Source of the DNA: Dactylosporangium aurantiacum
Lineage (GTDB): Bacteria; Actinomycetota; Actinomycetes; Mycobacteriales; Micromonosporaceae
Reading direction: 5' to 3'
DNA: 64,000 nt
NCBI RefSeq assembly: GCF_000716715.1
Contig: NZ_JNYJ01000024.1
Location: 62,001-126,000, forward strand
The notes beneath the pieces were generated by a model. The model searched no databases. It worked only from the letters and a program-made list of their open reading frames with translations, and was not told where the DNA came from. Each line of letters starts with the position of its first letter. Within the stretch, counting starts at the first letter, position 1. Positions 47,993 through 56,877 of the stretch are shown here, piece by piece. A program made the position numbers and the translations under genes.

Positions 47993-49407
47993 CAGTGCGT
48001 TCCTTCCGGGGTCTGGGGCTGAGTCACAGCCGGGCGGAGCTTCCAGAAGTAGTTGTGGATCGCGTCGGTGGTCCACAGCCGGCGGAACGTCGGTGTCATC
48101 GGCATGCCGACGGTGACGTCGCCGGGCGGGACGTCGGTGGCGTAGGCGCTGAGCCGGCCGCCGCCGTCGACGTCGGCGATGACGACGGCGACCTCCGGCT
48201 CCGGCATCGTGGTCAGGTGGTCGCGGGTCACGGACACGACCCGGGCGGTCCGGTCGCGCAGCGACACCTTCGCCTCGCCCGCCCCGGCGATGCCACAGGC
48301 GGCGCAGACCCGGCTCGGCGGGGTGGTGACCCGGCCGCACGCGCCGCACTGGCTGCCTTCGAGGCGGTACTTCCAGCCGGCCCGGCGGTGCATCGGCGGT
48401 GCCGCCGGTGCGGGCGCCGCGGGGCGGGCCGGGCCCTGCACGTCCAGCAGCCCGCGCCAGCGCAGGTACCGGCCGTAGCCGAGGCGCTGCCGGGCGGCCA
48501 GCTGGTCGCGCACCGACGGGCCGCGGCGGGCCGCGCGGATCGCGTCGCCGGCGCGGAACACGAACGCGTCGGCGCCCTCGGTCGCGGACACCAGCAGGAT
48601 CGTCTGCCCCGGCTCGGCGTCGTCGAGGGCGGCGGCGAGCAGCAGCCCGGGGTGGGCGGCGCCGGTGAAGCCGGTGGCCCGTTCCAGGGCGGCGTCCTGC
48701 TGCGAGGGCACCGTGCCGCGCAGCGCCCGGCGCAGCGCGGCCGCCGCCCGCGGGTTGGACGACGACACCACGACGTGGTCGACGGCGTCCGCGGACGCGT
48801 CGGCGAGGGCGCGGCGGGCCGCGTCGAGGCCGGCGGCGGCGAGGATTTCGGCGGTGAACCGCTCGTCCCAGACCCGGTCGTGGCGTTCGCCGGGCAGCCG
48901 CCACCGCTCCAGGATCTCGGTGGTGTGCCCGGCCCGTCCCAGCAGTGCCGCGGCCCGTGCGCCGCCACCGGCGAACGCGGCGGCGGCGTCGCCCTGGCCG
49001 AGCTCGTCGGGGGCGCCGGGGCGGGTGGTGCGCACGTCGGCCGCGGCGGCGAGGGCACCGGCGCGCAGCACCAGGTCCAGGGCGGTCGCCCCGGAGCGGT
49101 GCCCGCGCAGGTCGGCGGCGCTGACGCCGGGGTCCAGGCCGAGGGCCTCGTGCACGATCCCGGCGGCCGTCTTCGCCTCGTAGGGCGCGGTCGTCGTGGC
49201 CAGCAGCAGCGGCCCCTGGGCGGCGCCGAGGTGCCGCAGCGCCTCGACGGCCATCGTGACGACGTCCTCGTCGTAGCCGGCGACGCTGCGGGCCGGGCCC
49301 GTCGACGCGGGCGGGCCGGCGGGGTCGAGCCGGTTGTCGGTGAGCACGTAGGCGGGCAGGTAGGCCGCGTACGCGTCGATACCCTGGTCAGGCAAGGAGA
49401 ACTCCAC
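47992..49407 (-). CDS. Fusion of degenerate thiolase-like domain and OB-fold/zinc-ribbon (DUF35) domain
   Basis: Protein of about 471 aa. Residues 1 to about 320 have a KAS-III/HMG-CoA-synthase-like thiolase fold (YLPAYVLTDNRLD ... ATTTAPYEAKTAAGI ... LRGHRSGATALDLVLRAGAL). The nucleophile Cys expected in the last block is missing (His-Arg-Ser there). Residues about 345-470 form the DUF35 partner: rubredoxin-like Cys4 ribbon in CGACG and CAACG, then an OB fold (DRTARVVSVTRDHLTT). It probably docks the Ltp protein encoded next. Start uncertain: GTG 49407 is annotated, but a TTG 12 bases inside has GGAG at better spacing. Confidence 0.82.
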   Translation of the reverse strand: MEFSLPDQGIDAYAAYLPAYVLTDNRLDPAGPPASTGPARSVAGYDEDVVTMAVEALRHLGAAQGPLLLATTTAPYEAKTAAGIVHEALGLDPGVSAADLRGHRSGATALDLVLRAGALAAAADVRTTRPGAPDELGQGDAAAAFAGGGARAAALLGRAGHTTEILERWRLPGERHDRVWDERFTAEILAAAGLDAARRALADASADAVDHVVVSSSNPRAAAALRRALRGTVPSQQDAALERATGFTGAAHPGLLLAAALDDAEPGQTILLVSATEGADAFVFRAGDAIRAARRGPSVRDQLAARQRLGYGRYLRWRGLLDVQGPARPAAPAPAAPPMHRRAGWKYRLEGSQCGACGRVTTPPSRVCAACGIAGAGEAKVSLRDRTARVVSVTRDHLTTMPEPEVAVVIADVDGGGRLSAYATDVPPGDVTVGMPMTPTFRRLWTTDAIHNYFWKLRPAVTQPQTPEGTH

Positions 49408-49412
49408 TGAGG

Positions 49413-50252
49413 TCAGGTCCACGAGGGGATCGCGGCGAGCAGCCGCCGGGTGTATTCCTGCCGCGGCCGGTCCAGCACGTCCTCGACGCCGCCCTGCTCG
49501 ACGACCCGGCCGCGGCTCATCACGGCGATCCGGTCGCAGAGGTCGCTGGCGAGCATCAGGTCGTGGGTGACGAACAGCAGGCCGATGCCGAGCTCGTCGA
49601 CCAGGGTGCGGAACAGCCCGACGACCTTGGTCTGGGTGGTGACGTCCAGCGCGGTGGTGCACTCGTCGGCGATGACGAGCGCCGGGCGGGTGACCACGGC
49701 CAGGGCGATCGCGACCCGTTGGCGCAGCCCGCCGGACAGCTGGTGGGGGTAGCTGTCCAGGACCCGGGCCGGGTCGCTGATCCGCATCTGCCCGAGCACC
49801 TCGACCGAGCGCTGTTCGACGTCTACCTTGGTGAGGCCGCGGACGTGCCGGCGCAGCACCTCGCTGAGCTGGGTGCGGACCTTCATCAGCGGGTTCAGCG
49901 ACCGGGACGCGTCCTGGAAGACCATGCCGACGGCGGAGCCGCGGATCCGGTCGGTGCGGTCGACGCCGGGCGCGACCACCACGTCGCCGGCCAGCTCGAT
50001 GGCGCCGGACTCGACGGTGACGTTGCGTTCGAGCAGGCCGACGACGGCGCGGGCGAGGGTGGTCTTGCCGCTGCCGGACTCGCCGACGACGCCGACGATC
50101 TGGCCGCGGCGGACCTCCAGGTCGACACCGTCGAGCAGGCGCAGCCGGTCGGTGGCGAGCCGGGCGGTGACGGACAGGCCCTCGATGTGCAGCAGGCTCG
50201 TGTCGGGGCCGGTCGTGAGGCCGGTCGCGGGGCCGGTCGCGGGGCTGGTCAT
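49413..50252 (-). CDS. ABC importer ATPase (OppD/DppD-like)
   Basis: ATP-binding protein of 279 aa for a peptide/opine/nickel-type importer. Walker A GESGSGKTT, Q-loop VFQDASRSLNP, signature LSGGLRQRVAIA, Walker B LVIADECTTALD (Cys in place of the usual Pro after Glu) and H-loop VTHDL. The usual C-terminal oligopeptide-binding extension is short. The ATG overlaps the permease stop (ATGA). Fifth gene of the importer set. It stops just before the start of the OB-fold fusion gene, linking uptake with catabolism. Confidence 0.92.
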   Translation of the reverse strand: MTSPATGPATGLTTGPDTSLLHIEGLSVTARLATDRLRLLDGVDLEVRRGQIVGVVGESGSGKTTLARAVVGLLERNVTVESGAIELAGDVVVAPGVDRTDRIRGSAVGMVFQDASRSLNPLMKVRTQLSEVLRRHVRGLTKVDVEQRSVEVLGQMRISDPARVLDSYPHQLSGGLRQRVAIALAVVTRPALVIADECTTALDVTTQTKVVGLFRTLVDELGIGLLFVTHDLMLASDLCDRIAVMSRGRVVEQGGVEDVLDRPRQEYTRRLLAAIPSWT

Positions 50253-51136
50253 CGGCGCCTCTTCCGGGGGTCGTGGTGGGTGAGCAGCGCGTCGCCGAGG
50301 AGGTTGACCACGAGCACCAGGAGGGTCACGGCGAGGCCGGGGAAGAACGCGATCCACCACGCCTGGCTCAGCTCGTCCTGGCCGGCCGCCAGCAGCGAGC
50401 CCCAGCTGTTCATCGGCGGCACCACGCCCAGGCCGAGGAAGCTCAGCGCGCTCTCGATCAGGATGGCGGTGCCGACCTGTAGGGTGCCGAGCGCGACGAT
50501 GGTGCCACCGAGGTTGGGCAGGATGTGCCGGAACACGATGCGCAGCTCCGACGCCCCGGCGGCGCGCAGCCCGAGCACGAACTGCCGTTCCCGGATGGCG
50601 AGGGTCGCCGAGCGGGTGACCCGGGCACAGACGGCCCAGCCGGTGAGCGCCAGGACGAGGAACAGCACGGGCAGGGAGCTGCCCCGGTTCGCGATGATCG
50701 CCAGGGCGACGAGGATGAACGGCAGGGCCAGCTGGGCGTCGATGAGCACGGAGATGACCCGGTCGACCCAGCCGCGGAAGTACCCGGCGAGCAGGCCCAG
50801 CAGCGTGCCGGGGCCGATCGCGACGATGGCGCCGACCAGGCCGATCATGATGGTCAGCCGGCCCGCCTCGATGAACTGGGTGAGCAGGTCCTGGCCGAGC
50901 TTGTCGGTGCCGAGCGGGTGTGACCAGGTGCCGCCGGTCAGGAAGCCGGGTGGCCGGCGGGTCGCGTCGAGGTCCTGCCCGGCGTCCGGGAGCAGGCCCG
51001 TCAGCGGCAGGACGAACACGGCGACGGCGACCACGACGATCGGTACCGCCAGCCAGAACGCCGAGGTCCGCCGGCGTTTCACGGGTGGCTGGGTCGCGCC
51101 GTCGCTGGTTTTGATCTGGAGCTCGAGTTCGCTCAT
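50249..51136 (-). CDS. ABC importer permease (OppC/DppC-like)
   Basis: Inner-membrane permease of 295 aa with about six helices. It has the long periplasmic N-terminal segment after helix one, with HPLGTDKLGQDLLTQ, which is diagnostic of OppC/DppC permeases. The EAA-like loop for ATPase docking is LRAAGASELRIVFRHILPN. The N-terminus has a basic cytoplasmic stretch (KRRRTS). It overlaps the OppD-like gene and follows the OppB-like one by six bases. Confidence 0.93.
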   Translation of the reverse strand: MSELELQIKTSDGATQPPVKRRRTSAFWLAVPIVVVAVAVFVLPLTGLLPDAGQDLDATRRPPGFLTGGTWSHPLGTDKLGQDLLTQFIEAGRLTIMIGLVGAIVAIGPGTLLGLLAGYFRGWVDRVISVLIDAQLALPFILVALAIIANRGSSLPVLFLVLALTGWAVCARVTRSATLAIRERQFVLGLRAAGASELRIVFRHILPNLGGTIVALGTLQVGTAILIESALSFLGLGVVPPMNSWGSLLAAGQDELSQAWWIAFFPGLAVTLLVLVVNLLGDALLTHHDPRKRRR

Positions 51137-51142
51137 GTGGTG

Positions 51143-52213
51143 TCACCTCACCCTTGGATCGACGATCGAGTGGATGACGTCGACGAGCAGATTGAGCAGG
51201 ACGAAGACCAGCGCGCCGAACACGACGATCGCCTGGACCAGGGGGAAGTCGCGGAACTGGATGGCCTGCAGGGCGAGCTGGCCGAGGCCGGGCCAGGAGT
51301 ACACGTACTCGACGGCGACCGCGCCGGACAGCAGGATGCCGGTCTGCAGCACGACGATGGTGAGGATCGGCATCATGGCGTTCTTGAACGCGTGCCGCCA
51401 CACCACCCGGCGGCCGGTGATGCCACGGGCCTTGGCGGCGTCGATGTACGGCTCGGCGAGGGCCTCGCTCATCGAGGCGCGGGTGAGGCGGGCGATCTGC
51501 GCCATCGGGTACACCGACATCGTCAGCGCCGGCAGCACCAGGTGTGCGGGGGTGCCGGACTGCCCGGCCGGCAGCCAGCCGAGGTTCACCGCGAACAGGA
51601 CCACCAGCATCATCCCGAACCAGAAGACCGGCACGGACTGGCCGAGCAGGGCGACGGTGGACGCGGCCCGGTCCCACCAGGTGCCCTCGCGGGTGGCCGC
51701 GAGCACGCCGAGCGGGACGCCGACGAGGATCGCGAGGGCCATGCCGGCCGCGACGAGCTGCAGGGTGAACGGCAGCCGGTCCAGGATCATCGAGGTGTTC
51801 GACTGGTAGAACTGCAGCGACTGGCCGAGGTCGCCGGTGACGACGCCCTTGAGGTAGTCGAGGTACTGCACCAGCAGCGGCCGGTCGAGCCCGAGCTCGT
51901 GGCGCAGGGCCTCACGCTGCTCGGGTGTCGCCATCGGGCCGAGGATGGTGGTGGTCGGGTCGCCGGACAGCCGGCCGAGCATGAACGCCATGCTCAGCGC
52001 GATGAGCAGCGATGCCAGCAGCGCGGCGAGGCGGGCGGCGGCGCGGCGCAGCGCACCGGCCCGGCTGCGTCCCGCCGCGGCTGGGGTTGCCCCGCCGGTC
52101 GGCGCCGCCGGCATGCCGGGCCTGGTCAGCGGGGTCGCGACGTGGTTCGTCGCCGGGGGCGCGGGGCCCTTCGCCGGCGGGACCGGGCTGGTCTTCAACG
52201 GCGTGACCTCCAT
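51143..52213 (-). CDS. ABC importer permease (OppB/DppB-like)
   Basis: Permease of 356 aa. A Pro/Ala-rich cytoplasmic N-terminus of about 65 residues precedes the first helix, longer than usual. Family blocks: GDLGQSLQFYQSNTSMILDR, LPFTLQLVAAGMALAILVGV and the docking loop YIDAAKARGITGRRVVWRHA. The start ATG lies 19 bases inside the end of the OppF-like gene. It pairs with the 50249 permease. Confidence 0.92.
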   Translation of the reverse strand: MEVTPLKTSPVPPAKGPAPPATNHVATPLTRPGMPAAPTGGATPAAAGRSRAGALRRAAARLAALLASLLIALSMAFMLGRLSGDPTTTILGPMATPEQREALRHELGLDRPLLVQYLDYLKGVVTGDLGQSLQFYQSNTSMILDRLPFTLQLVAAGMALAILVGVPLGVLAATREGTWWDRAASTVALLGQSVPVFWFGMMLVVLFAVNLGWLPAGQSGTPAHLVLPALTMSVYPMAQIARLTRASMSEALAEPYIDAAKARGITGRRVVWRHAFKNAMMPILTIVVLQTGILLSGAVAVEYVYSWPGLGQLALQAIQFRDFPLVQAIVVFGALVFVLLNLLVDVIHSIVDPRVR

Positions 52214-53094
52214 CGTGCTCCTGGCATCGCGGCGAGCAGCTCGCGGGTGTAGTCGTGCTCCGGCCGGGCGAAGACGGTCTCGCAGGGCCCGGACTCGACG
52301 ACCCGGCCGTGGTACATGACGTGTACGACGTCGCAGAGCGAGCGGACCACGGCCAGGTCGTGGCTGATCATGAGCAGGGCCGCGCCCGTGTTCGCGCGGA
52401 TCTGCTTGAGCAGGGCCAGCACGTCGGCCTGCACGGAGACGTCGAGGCCGGAGGTCGGCTCGTCGGCGACGATGAGCCGGGGCCGCATCAACAGCGCCCG
52501 GGCGATGCAGACGCGTTGCGCCTGCCCGCCGGAGAGCTGGTGCGGGTAGCGGTCGAGGATCGACGGTTCGAGCCGGACCCGTTCGAGCAGCTCGGCGTCC
52601 TCGATCCACGCGGTGCGCTCCGGCTGCAGCGAGCGCAGCTCCCGCAGCCCGGACCGCACGGACTGGCGGGGGTCGAGCGAGCCGTGCGGGTCCTGGAAGA
52701 CCACCTGCGCCTCGGGCCGCAGCCTGCGCAGCTGCTTGCGCCCGACCGCAGACAGCGAGTGCCCGAGCAGCCGGATGTCGCCGTCGCCGCGGGTGCCGAG
52801 CCCGGTCGCGGCCATCGCGAGGGTGGTCTTGCCGGAGCCCGACTCGCCGACGACGGCGACGCTCTCGCCGGCGCTGATGCGCAGCGACACGTGGTCGACG
52901 GCCCGGAACACCTCGCCGGTGCGCCGGTTGCGGTGTTCGACGACCAGGTTGTCGACCTCCAGCACCGGGGTGCGTGAGTCCGGCTGCCGGTTCAGGTGCC
53001 GGTGGTCGGTGGCCGCCGTCGGGTCCGTGGTGTCCAGGGCGCGGGGGTGCCGGGCGTCGCCGCCCGGCATCCCCTGGTGCACGACGTCGGGCAT
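52195..53094 (-). CDS. ABC importer ATPase (OppF/DppF-like)
   Basis: ATP-binding protein of 299 aa. Walker A GESGSGKTT, Q-loop VVFQDPHGSLDPR, signature LSGGQAQRVCIARAL, Walker B LIVADEPTSGLD, H-loop ISHDLAVV. About 40 extra polar residues precede the domain. It would form a heterodimer with the OppD-like ATPase at 49413. Its ATG follows the binding-protein stop by two bases. Confidence 0.92.
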   Translation of the reverse strand: MPDVVHQGMPGGDARHPRALDTTDPTAATDHRHLNRQPDSRTPVLEVDNLVVEHRNRRTGEVFRAVDHVSLRISAGESVAVVGESGSGKTTLAMAATGLGTRGDGDIRLLGHSLSAVGRKQLRRLRPEAQVVFQDPHGSLDPRQSVRSGLRELRSLQPERTAWIEDAELLERVRLEPSILDRYPHQLSGGQAQRVCIARALLMRPRLIVADEPTSGLDVSVQADVLALLKQIRANTGAALLMISHDLAVVRSLCDVVHVMYHGRVVESGPCETVFARPEHDYTRELLAAMPGARWRSRR

Positions 53095-53096
53095 CG

Positions 53097-54623
53097 TCAG
53101 CGGGTCGTCTGGGTGAAGTCGACGGTGTTCAGCGGGCCGAACACCAGACCCTTGACGCTGCCGGCGGTGGCGTAGTTGAACACCTGCCGGTACAGCGGCA
53201 CGTAGCAGTGCTTCTCGACCACGCCGATCGTGTTGAGCTGCTCGTAGATCGGGGCGGCAGCGGCGGCGTCAGTCTGCTCCAGGGCCTTCTGGGACAGCTC
53301 GTCGATCTGCGGGTCCGGGCAGTTGCCGGTGATCGACTTGCTCTTCATGAAGCCGCTGGCGAAGAAGTCCGGGACGGCGACGTTGGGTACGCCGGCGAAG
53401 ATGGCGATGCCGGGGACCTGGCGGCCGACGACCCGCTTCACCAGGGTGCCGTAGTCGATCGGCACGTAGGTGACCTTGAAGCCGGCCTTCTCGAGGGCGC
53501 CGCCGACCGCCTGGGAGACCTCTTCGATGTTGGTGTACTGCGCCGCCGGGTAGTGGATCTGCACGGCGGGGGCGGCGGCACCGACGAGCTCCTTGGCCTT
53601 GGCCGGGTCGGCGGTCACGCTCTGCGCCGGCTTCTGGCCGGGGCTGACGTTGAGCAGGCCGGCGTCGGCGACGGCCTGGCCGTCGAAGATGCCCTTCACG
53701 ATCGCGTCCCGGTCGATGGCCAGGGCGGCCGCCTCGCGCAGCTTCGGGTCGTCGAAGGGCGCCTTGGTCGAGTCGAGGAACGCGATGATCTTGATCGCGG
53801 TCTCGGTGCTCGTCACCTGGATGCCGGCCTTCTTCGCCGTGGTGGCCTGGGCCGGCGGCAGGTCGAAGGAGACGTCCACACTCTTACTCTGGATCAGGGC
53901 CAACCGCTGCGCGGCCTCGTTCGCCCAGGTGAAGGTGATGCCGTCGTTGATCGCCTTCTTCGGGCCCCAGTAGTCGGGGTTCTTCTTGACCGACATGTCG
54001 CGGCCCGCGTTCGCGCCGGCCCACACGTAGGGGCCGGTGCCGACGGGGGCGGCGGCGAAGCCCGCCGAGCCCTTCTCCTGGTAGTACTTCGGCGGCACCA
54101 GGTACACGGTGGTGAGCAGGTCGGCGAAGTTGTACTGGGAGGTCTTGGTCTTCACCACGACCGTGGTGTCGTCCGGCGCCTGGATGTCGGCCACGTTGGT
54201 GAAGTAGGACTTGAGCTGCGAGGCCGCGACGTCCCGGGTGAGCGTGAGGGTGTTGGCGACCGCCGCGGCGTCGGCCTTCTCGCCGTTGCTGAAGCTGATG
54301 CCGGGCCGCACCTTGAACGTCCAGGTGGTGGCGTCGGTGCGGGTCCAGCTCGTGATGAGGCCGGTGTCGACGGCCTTGAGGTTGGCGTCGGTGTTGATCA
54401 GCGGCTCGATCATGGTGGCCCAGACGATCTGGGCCGACCGGGCGCCGACGATCGGGTCGAGGGTCGCGGGCTGGGCCGCGAGCAGCGCCCGGACGGTGAA
54501 CGGGCCGGCCGACTGGGTGGCACCGGGCGCCGAGTCGCCACAGGCGGTGAGGCCGGCGGTCGCGAGGGCAAGGGAGGCGACCAGCGCCAACGGCCGCCGG
54601 GATCGCAAGGAGTTCATGAGCAT
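53097..54623 (-). CDS. Substrate-binding lipoprotein of peptide-type ABC importer (SBP family 5)
   Basis: Lipoprotein of 508 aa, first gene of the 11-gene operon. Signal peptide with lipobox LTAC, then AQPATLDPIVGARSAQ and GISFSNGEKADAAAVANTLT, both typical of family 5 (OppA/DppA) binding proteins. Family members bind peptides, opines, nickel chelates and other amphiphiles, so the substrate may be the compound degraded by the downstream enzymes. Start ATG 54623 has GAAGGA nine bases upstream; a second ATG lies at 54617. TetR-type operator C is 71 bases in front. Confidence 0.92.
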   Translation of the reverse strand: MLMNSLRSRRPLALVASLALATAGLTACGDSAPGATQSAGPFTVRALLAAQPATLDPIVGARSAQIVWATMIEPLINTDANLKAVDTGLITSWTRTDATTWTFKVRPGISFSNGEKADAAAVANTLTLTRDVAASQLKSYFTNVADIQAPDDTTVVVKTKTSQYNFADLLTTVYLVPPKYYQEKGSAGFAAAPVGTGPYVWAGANAGRDMSVKKNPDYWGPKKAINDGITFTWANEAAQRLALIQSKSVDVSFDLPPAQATTAKKAGIQVTSTETAIKIIAFLDSTKAPFDDPKLREAAALAIDRDAIVKGIFDGQAVADAGLLNVSPGQKPAQSVTADPAKAKELVGAAAPAVQIHYPAAQYTNIEEVSQAVGGALEKAGFKVTYVPIDYGTLVKRVVGRQVPGIAIFAGVPNVAVPDFFASGFMKSKSITGNCPDPQIDELSQKALEQTDAAAAAPIYEQLNTIGVVEKHCYVPLYRQVFNYATAGSVKGLVFGPLNTVDFTQTTR

Positions 54624-54693
54624 GTATGGACGTCCTTCACAACGATGGACCCGTCATGTCGCCGCGAGCCGCGGCCGTGACGCTCGCCACAAA

Positions 54694-54712
54694 GTACCGA
54701 CCAGCCGGTATC
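54694..54712 (-). promoter_or_regulatory. TetR-type operator C
   Basis: GTACCGACCAGCCGGTATC, in the divergent region between the binding-protein gene (leftward) and the enoyl-CoA hydratase gene (rightward). It shares positions 4-18 with operator A and probably serves the leftward 12-kb importer/catabolic operon. Confidence 0.75.
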
Positions 54713-54780
54713 AAGTCAACAGGTCCAACCGGTGTCGCGCTCGTAACGACCGCGTGACAGACCCCTGCCTGCCAGCGTCG

Positions 54781-54809
54781 TTGTGTTCATACCGACTGGT
54801 ATGTATGCT
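54781..54809 (+). promoter_or_regulatory. Leaderless promoter with TetR-type operator D in its spacer
   Basis: TTGTGT (54781-54786), 17-bp spacer, TATGCT (54804-54809), then six bases to the GTG at 54816: a complete leaderless promoter. The operator ATACCGACTGGTATGTATG (54789-54807) fills the spacer and runs into the -10, so bound repressor would block RNA polymerase. CATACC and GGTATG within it (54788-54803) are perfect 6-bp arms. Confidence 0.8.
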
Positions 54810-54815
54810 CGCGGC

Positions 54816-55538
54816 GTGGCCATCACCCTGACCTCCGAGCACGACGGTCGCATCGCCCGCGTCCGCTACGACAACGCGGCCCGCGGCAACTGCTTCGACG
54901 ACGCCGCCCTCACCGAGCTCGTCGCCACGATGGAGACCGCCGCCGCGAACGCCGCCTGCGCCGTGATCCGGCTCGACATGGCCGGCCGGCACTTCTGCGG
55001 CGGCTGGGACACCACGTCGTTCGCCGCGCTCGCCGGCACCACCCAGGAGGCGGTCGCCGACGGGCTGCGCGCCAGCGACGCCGCGCTGCGCCGCATCCGG
55101 CAGCTGCCGGTGCCCGTGGTCAGCGCGGTCCGCGGGCAGGTCATCGGCTTCGGCGCCGGCCTGCTCGACGCCATCCACCTGCCGGTGGCCGCCGCCGACG
55201 CCCGCCTGTCGCTGCCCGAGGCCCGCTTCGGCTTCGCCCCCGCCGGCGTCGGCTACGCCATCGCCCGCGCGCTGCCCCGCCCGCACGCGTACGCGCTGGT
55301 GACCGGGGCCAGCACGGCGACCGCCACGCAGCTGCTCGGCTGGGGGCTGGTCGCCCGGGTGGTCGCCGACGACGACCTCGACGGCGAGGTCGACGCCCTC
55401 GTCGAGGCGCTCGCCGCCGTCCCGCCGCACACTCTGCGCGCGGTCGTCGAGGTGGTCGAATCGAGCCTCGCCACCGGCTCCCCCGAGCACGCCTACGACA
55501 TCTCCGCCCGCACGATCGTCGCGGGCGTGACCGCGTGA
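54816..55538 (+). CDS. Enoyl-CoA hydratase/isomerase
   Basis: Crotonase-fold protein of 240 aa. Oxyanion-hole strands: MAGRHFCGGWDTTSFA and VRGQVIGFGAGLLDAIHLPV. SLPEARFGFAPAGVGYAI gives the helix that carries catalytic residues in the family; the standard hydratase Glu is not clearly placed, so isomerase or hydrolase activity is possible. I chose GTG 54816 because the promoter puts transcription start there; an ATG at 54801 lies before the -10 and cannot be used. First of three overlapping genes. Confidence 0.88.
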   Translation: MAITLTSEHDGRIARVRYDNAARGNCFDDAALTELVATMETAAANAACAVIRLDMAGRHFCGGWDTTSFAALAGTTQEAVADGLRASDAALRRIRQLPVPVVSAVRGQVIGFGAGLLDAIHLPVAAADARLSLPEARFGFAPAGVGYAIARALPRPHAYALVTGASTATATQLLGWGLVARVVADDDLDGEVDALVEALAAVPPHTLRAVVEVVESSLATGSPEHAYDISARTIVAGVTA

Positions 55539-56353
55539 CGCGCGCGTTCCAGGCCGGCGAGGCCGTCTGGGTGGAGCTGTGCACCACCGACCCGCAGCGG
55601 GCCGAGGACTTCTACCGCGAGCTGCTCGGCTGGACCGTGCGGCACGAGCGGCTCGGCGCCACCACGTACCGGATGTGCAGCATCGACGGCCACGACGTGG
55701 CCGGCATCTCCGACGCGGCGGGCCTGCACGGCGACCGGCCCCGCGGCTGGATCGCCTACTTCGCCGTCGACGACGTGCGGCGGTCCGCGGAGCGGGCGGC
55801 CACGCTCGGCGGGGAGCTGGTCACCCCGCCGCGCTACCTGCCGGCGGCCGGCACCGGCGCCGTGGTCGTCGACCCGTTCGGCGCGGCGTTCGGCCTGTAC
55901 CAGGGTGAGTCCCGCGCGGGGGTGCAGACGCTCAACACCGTCGGCGCCCTGTGCTGGAACGAGCTGGACACCGGCGAGCCGCAGCGCTCGGTCGCCTACT
56001 ACCAGCGCCTGTTCGGCTACACCGCGTCGCAGCGCGACGACTCGCCGACCGCCCACCCGTACACGGTGCTCATGCTCGGCGACGTCCCCGTCGCCGGGGT
56101 CCTGGAACTGGACAACGAGTGGCCGAACATCATCCCGTCGAAGTGGATCACGTACTTCAACGTCGGCTCCCTCGACGACGCGCTGACCCGCCTGTCCGAC
56201 CTCGGCGGCACCCCGACCGTCGGCCCCGTCGACAGCCCGCACGGGCGGCTCCACCTGGTGAAGGACCCCGGTGGGCACACCCTGTGCCTGGTGCAGCTCG
56301 AGGACGGCCTGCGCCCCGACCCCCACTCTTCTCACCCGGCGGTGGACCGATGA
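55535..56353 (+). CDS. Two-module VOC protein
   Basis: Protein of 272 aa with two VOC modules (about 8-128 and 138-260). The first has VWVELCTTDPQRAEDFYREL and the second CWNELDTGEPQRSVAYYQRL; the paired repeats show an internal duplication. Two-module VOC proteins of this kind (27-kDa antigen CFP30B/hydroxylase type) lack a firm function. In this operon, before a flavin reductase, an oxygenase or isomerase accessory role is conceivable. GTGA overlap upstream, ATGA overlap downstream. Confidence 0.87.
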   Translation: MTRAFQAGEAVWVELCTTDPQRAEDFYRELLGWTVRHERLGATTYRMCSIDGHDVAGISDAAGLHGDRPRGWIAYFAVDDVRRSAERAATLGGELVTPPRYLPAAGTGAVVVDPFGAAFGLYQGESRAGVQTLNTVGALCWNELDTGEPQRSVAYYQRLFGYTASQRDDSPTAHPYTVLMLGDVPVAGVLELDNEWPNIIPSKWITYFNVGSLDDALTRLSDLGGTPTVGPVDSPHGRLHLVKDPGGHTLCLVQLEDGLRPDPHSSHPAVDR

Positions 56354-56862
56354 CGACCGAGCCCCTCTTCGACTCCGCCGAGTTCCGTCAGGTCTGCGGG
56401 CACTTCCCCACCGGGGTGACCGCCGTGACCGCGACGGCGGCCGGCGGCGCCGTGGCGGCGCTGACCGTCAACTCGTTCACCTCGGTGTCGCTCTCCCCGG
56501 CCAAGGTGCTGTTCTGCGTGGCGACGGCGTCGTCGAGCTTCAAGGTGCTCGTCGCCGCGGACCGCATCGCGATCCACATCCTCGGGCAGGACCAGGAGGA
56601 CATCGCCCGGCGGTTCGCCACGTCGGGGCTCTCCGGCGCGGAGAAGCTCAGCGGCGTGTCCTGGGCGCCCGGCCCGGACGGCGTGCCGCTGCTGCCCGGC
56701 ACCCCGGCCATCCTGGCCGGCGTCCGCGATGACGTGATCACCAGCGGCGACCACGTCATCGTCCTGGTGGACGTCGACCACGTGCACCTGAAACCGACGA
56801 AGGTGCCGGCCCTGTCGTTCTACCGCGGCCGCTTCGTCGCCCCGACCGGCCCCACGCAGTAG
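56350..56862 (+). CDS. Flavin reductase (HpaC/HsaB-like)
   Basis: NAD(P)H:flavin reductase-domain protein of 170 aa. The segments CGHFPTGVTAVTATAAGG and VNSFTSVSLSPAKVLFCVA with FKVLVAADRIAIHILGQDQE are the FMN-binding core of this family. Such proteins feed reduced flavin to a partner monooxygenase, as HsaB does for HsaA in steroid ring cleavage. No obvious HsaA-type oxygenase gene is in the window; the LLM-class proteins or an acyl-CoA-dehydrogenase-fold protein could be partners. Last gene of the rightward operon; convergent with the GNAT gene after 15 bases. Confidence 0.9.
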   Translation: MTTEPLFDSAEFRQVCGHFPTGVTAVTATAAGGAVAALTVNSFTSVSLSPAKVLFCVATASSSFKVLVAADRIAIHILGQDQEDIARRFATSGLSGAEKLSGVSWAPGPDGVPLLPGTPAILAGVRDDVITSGDHVIVLVDVDHVHLKPTKVPALSFYRGRFVAPTGPTQ

Positions 56863-56877
56863 CGGCCCGCCTCGGGG

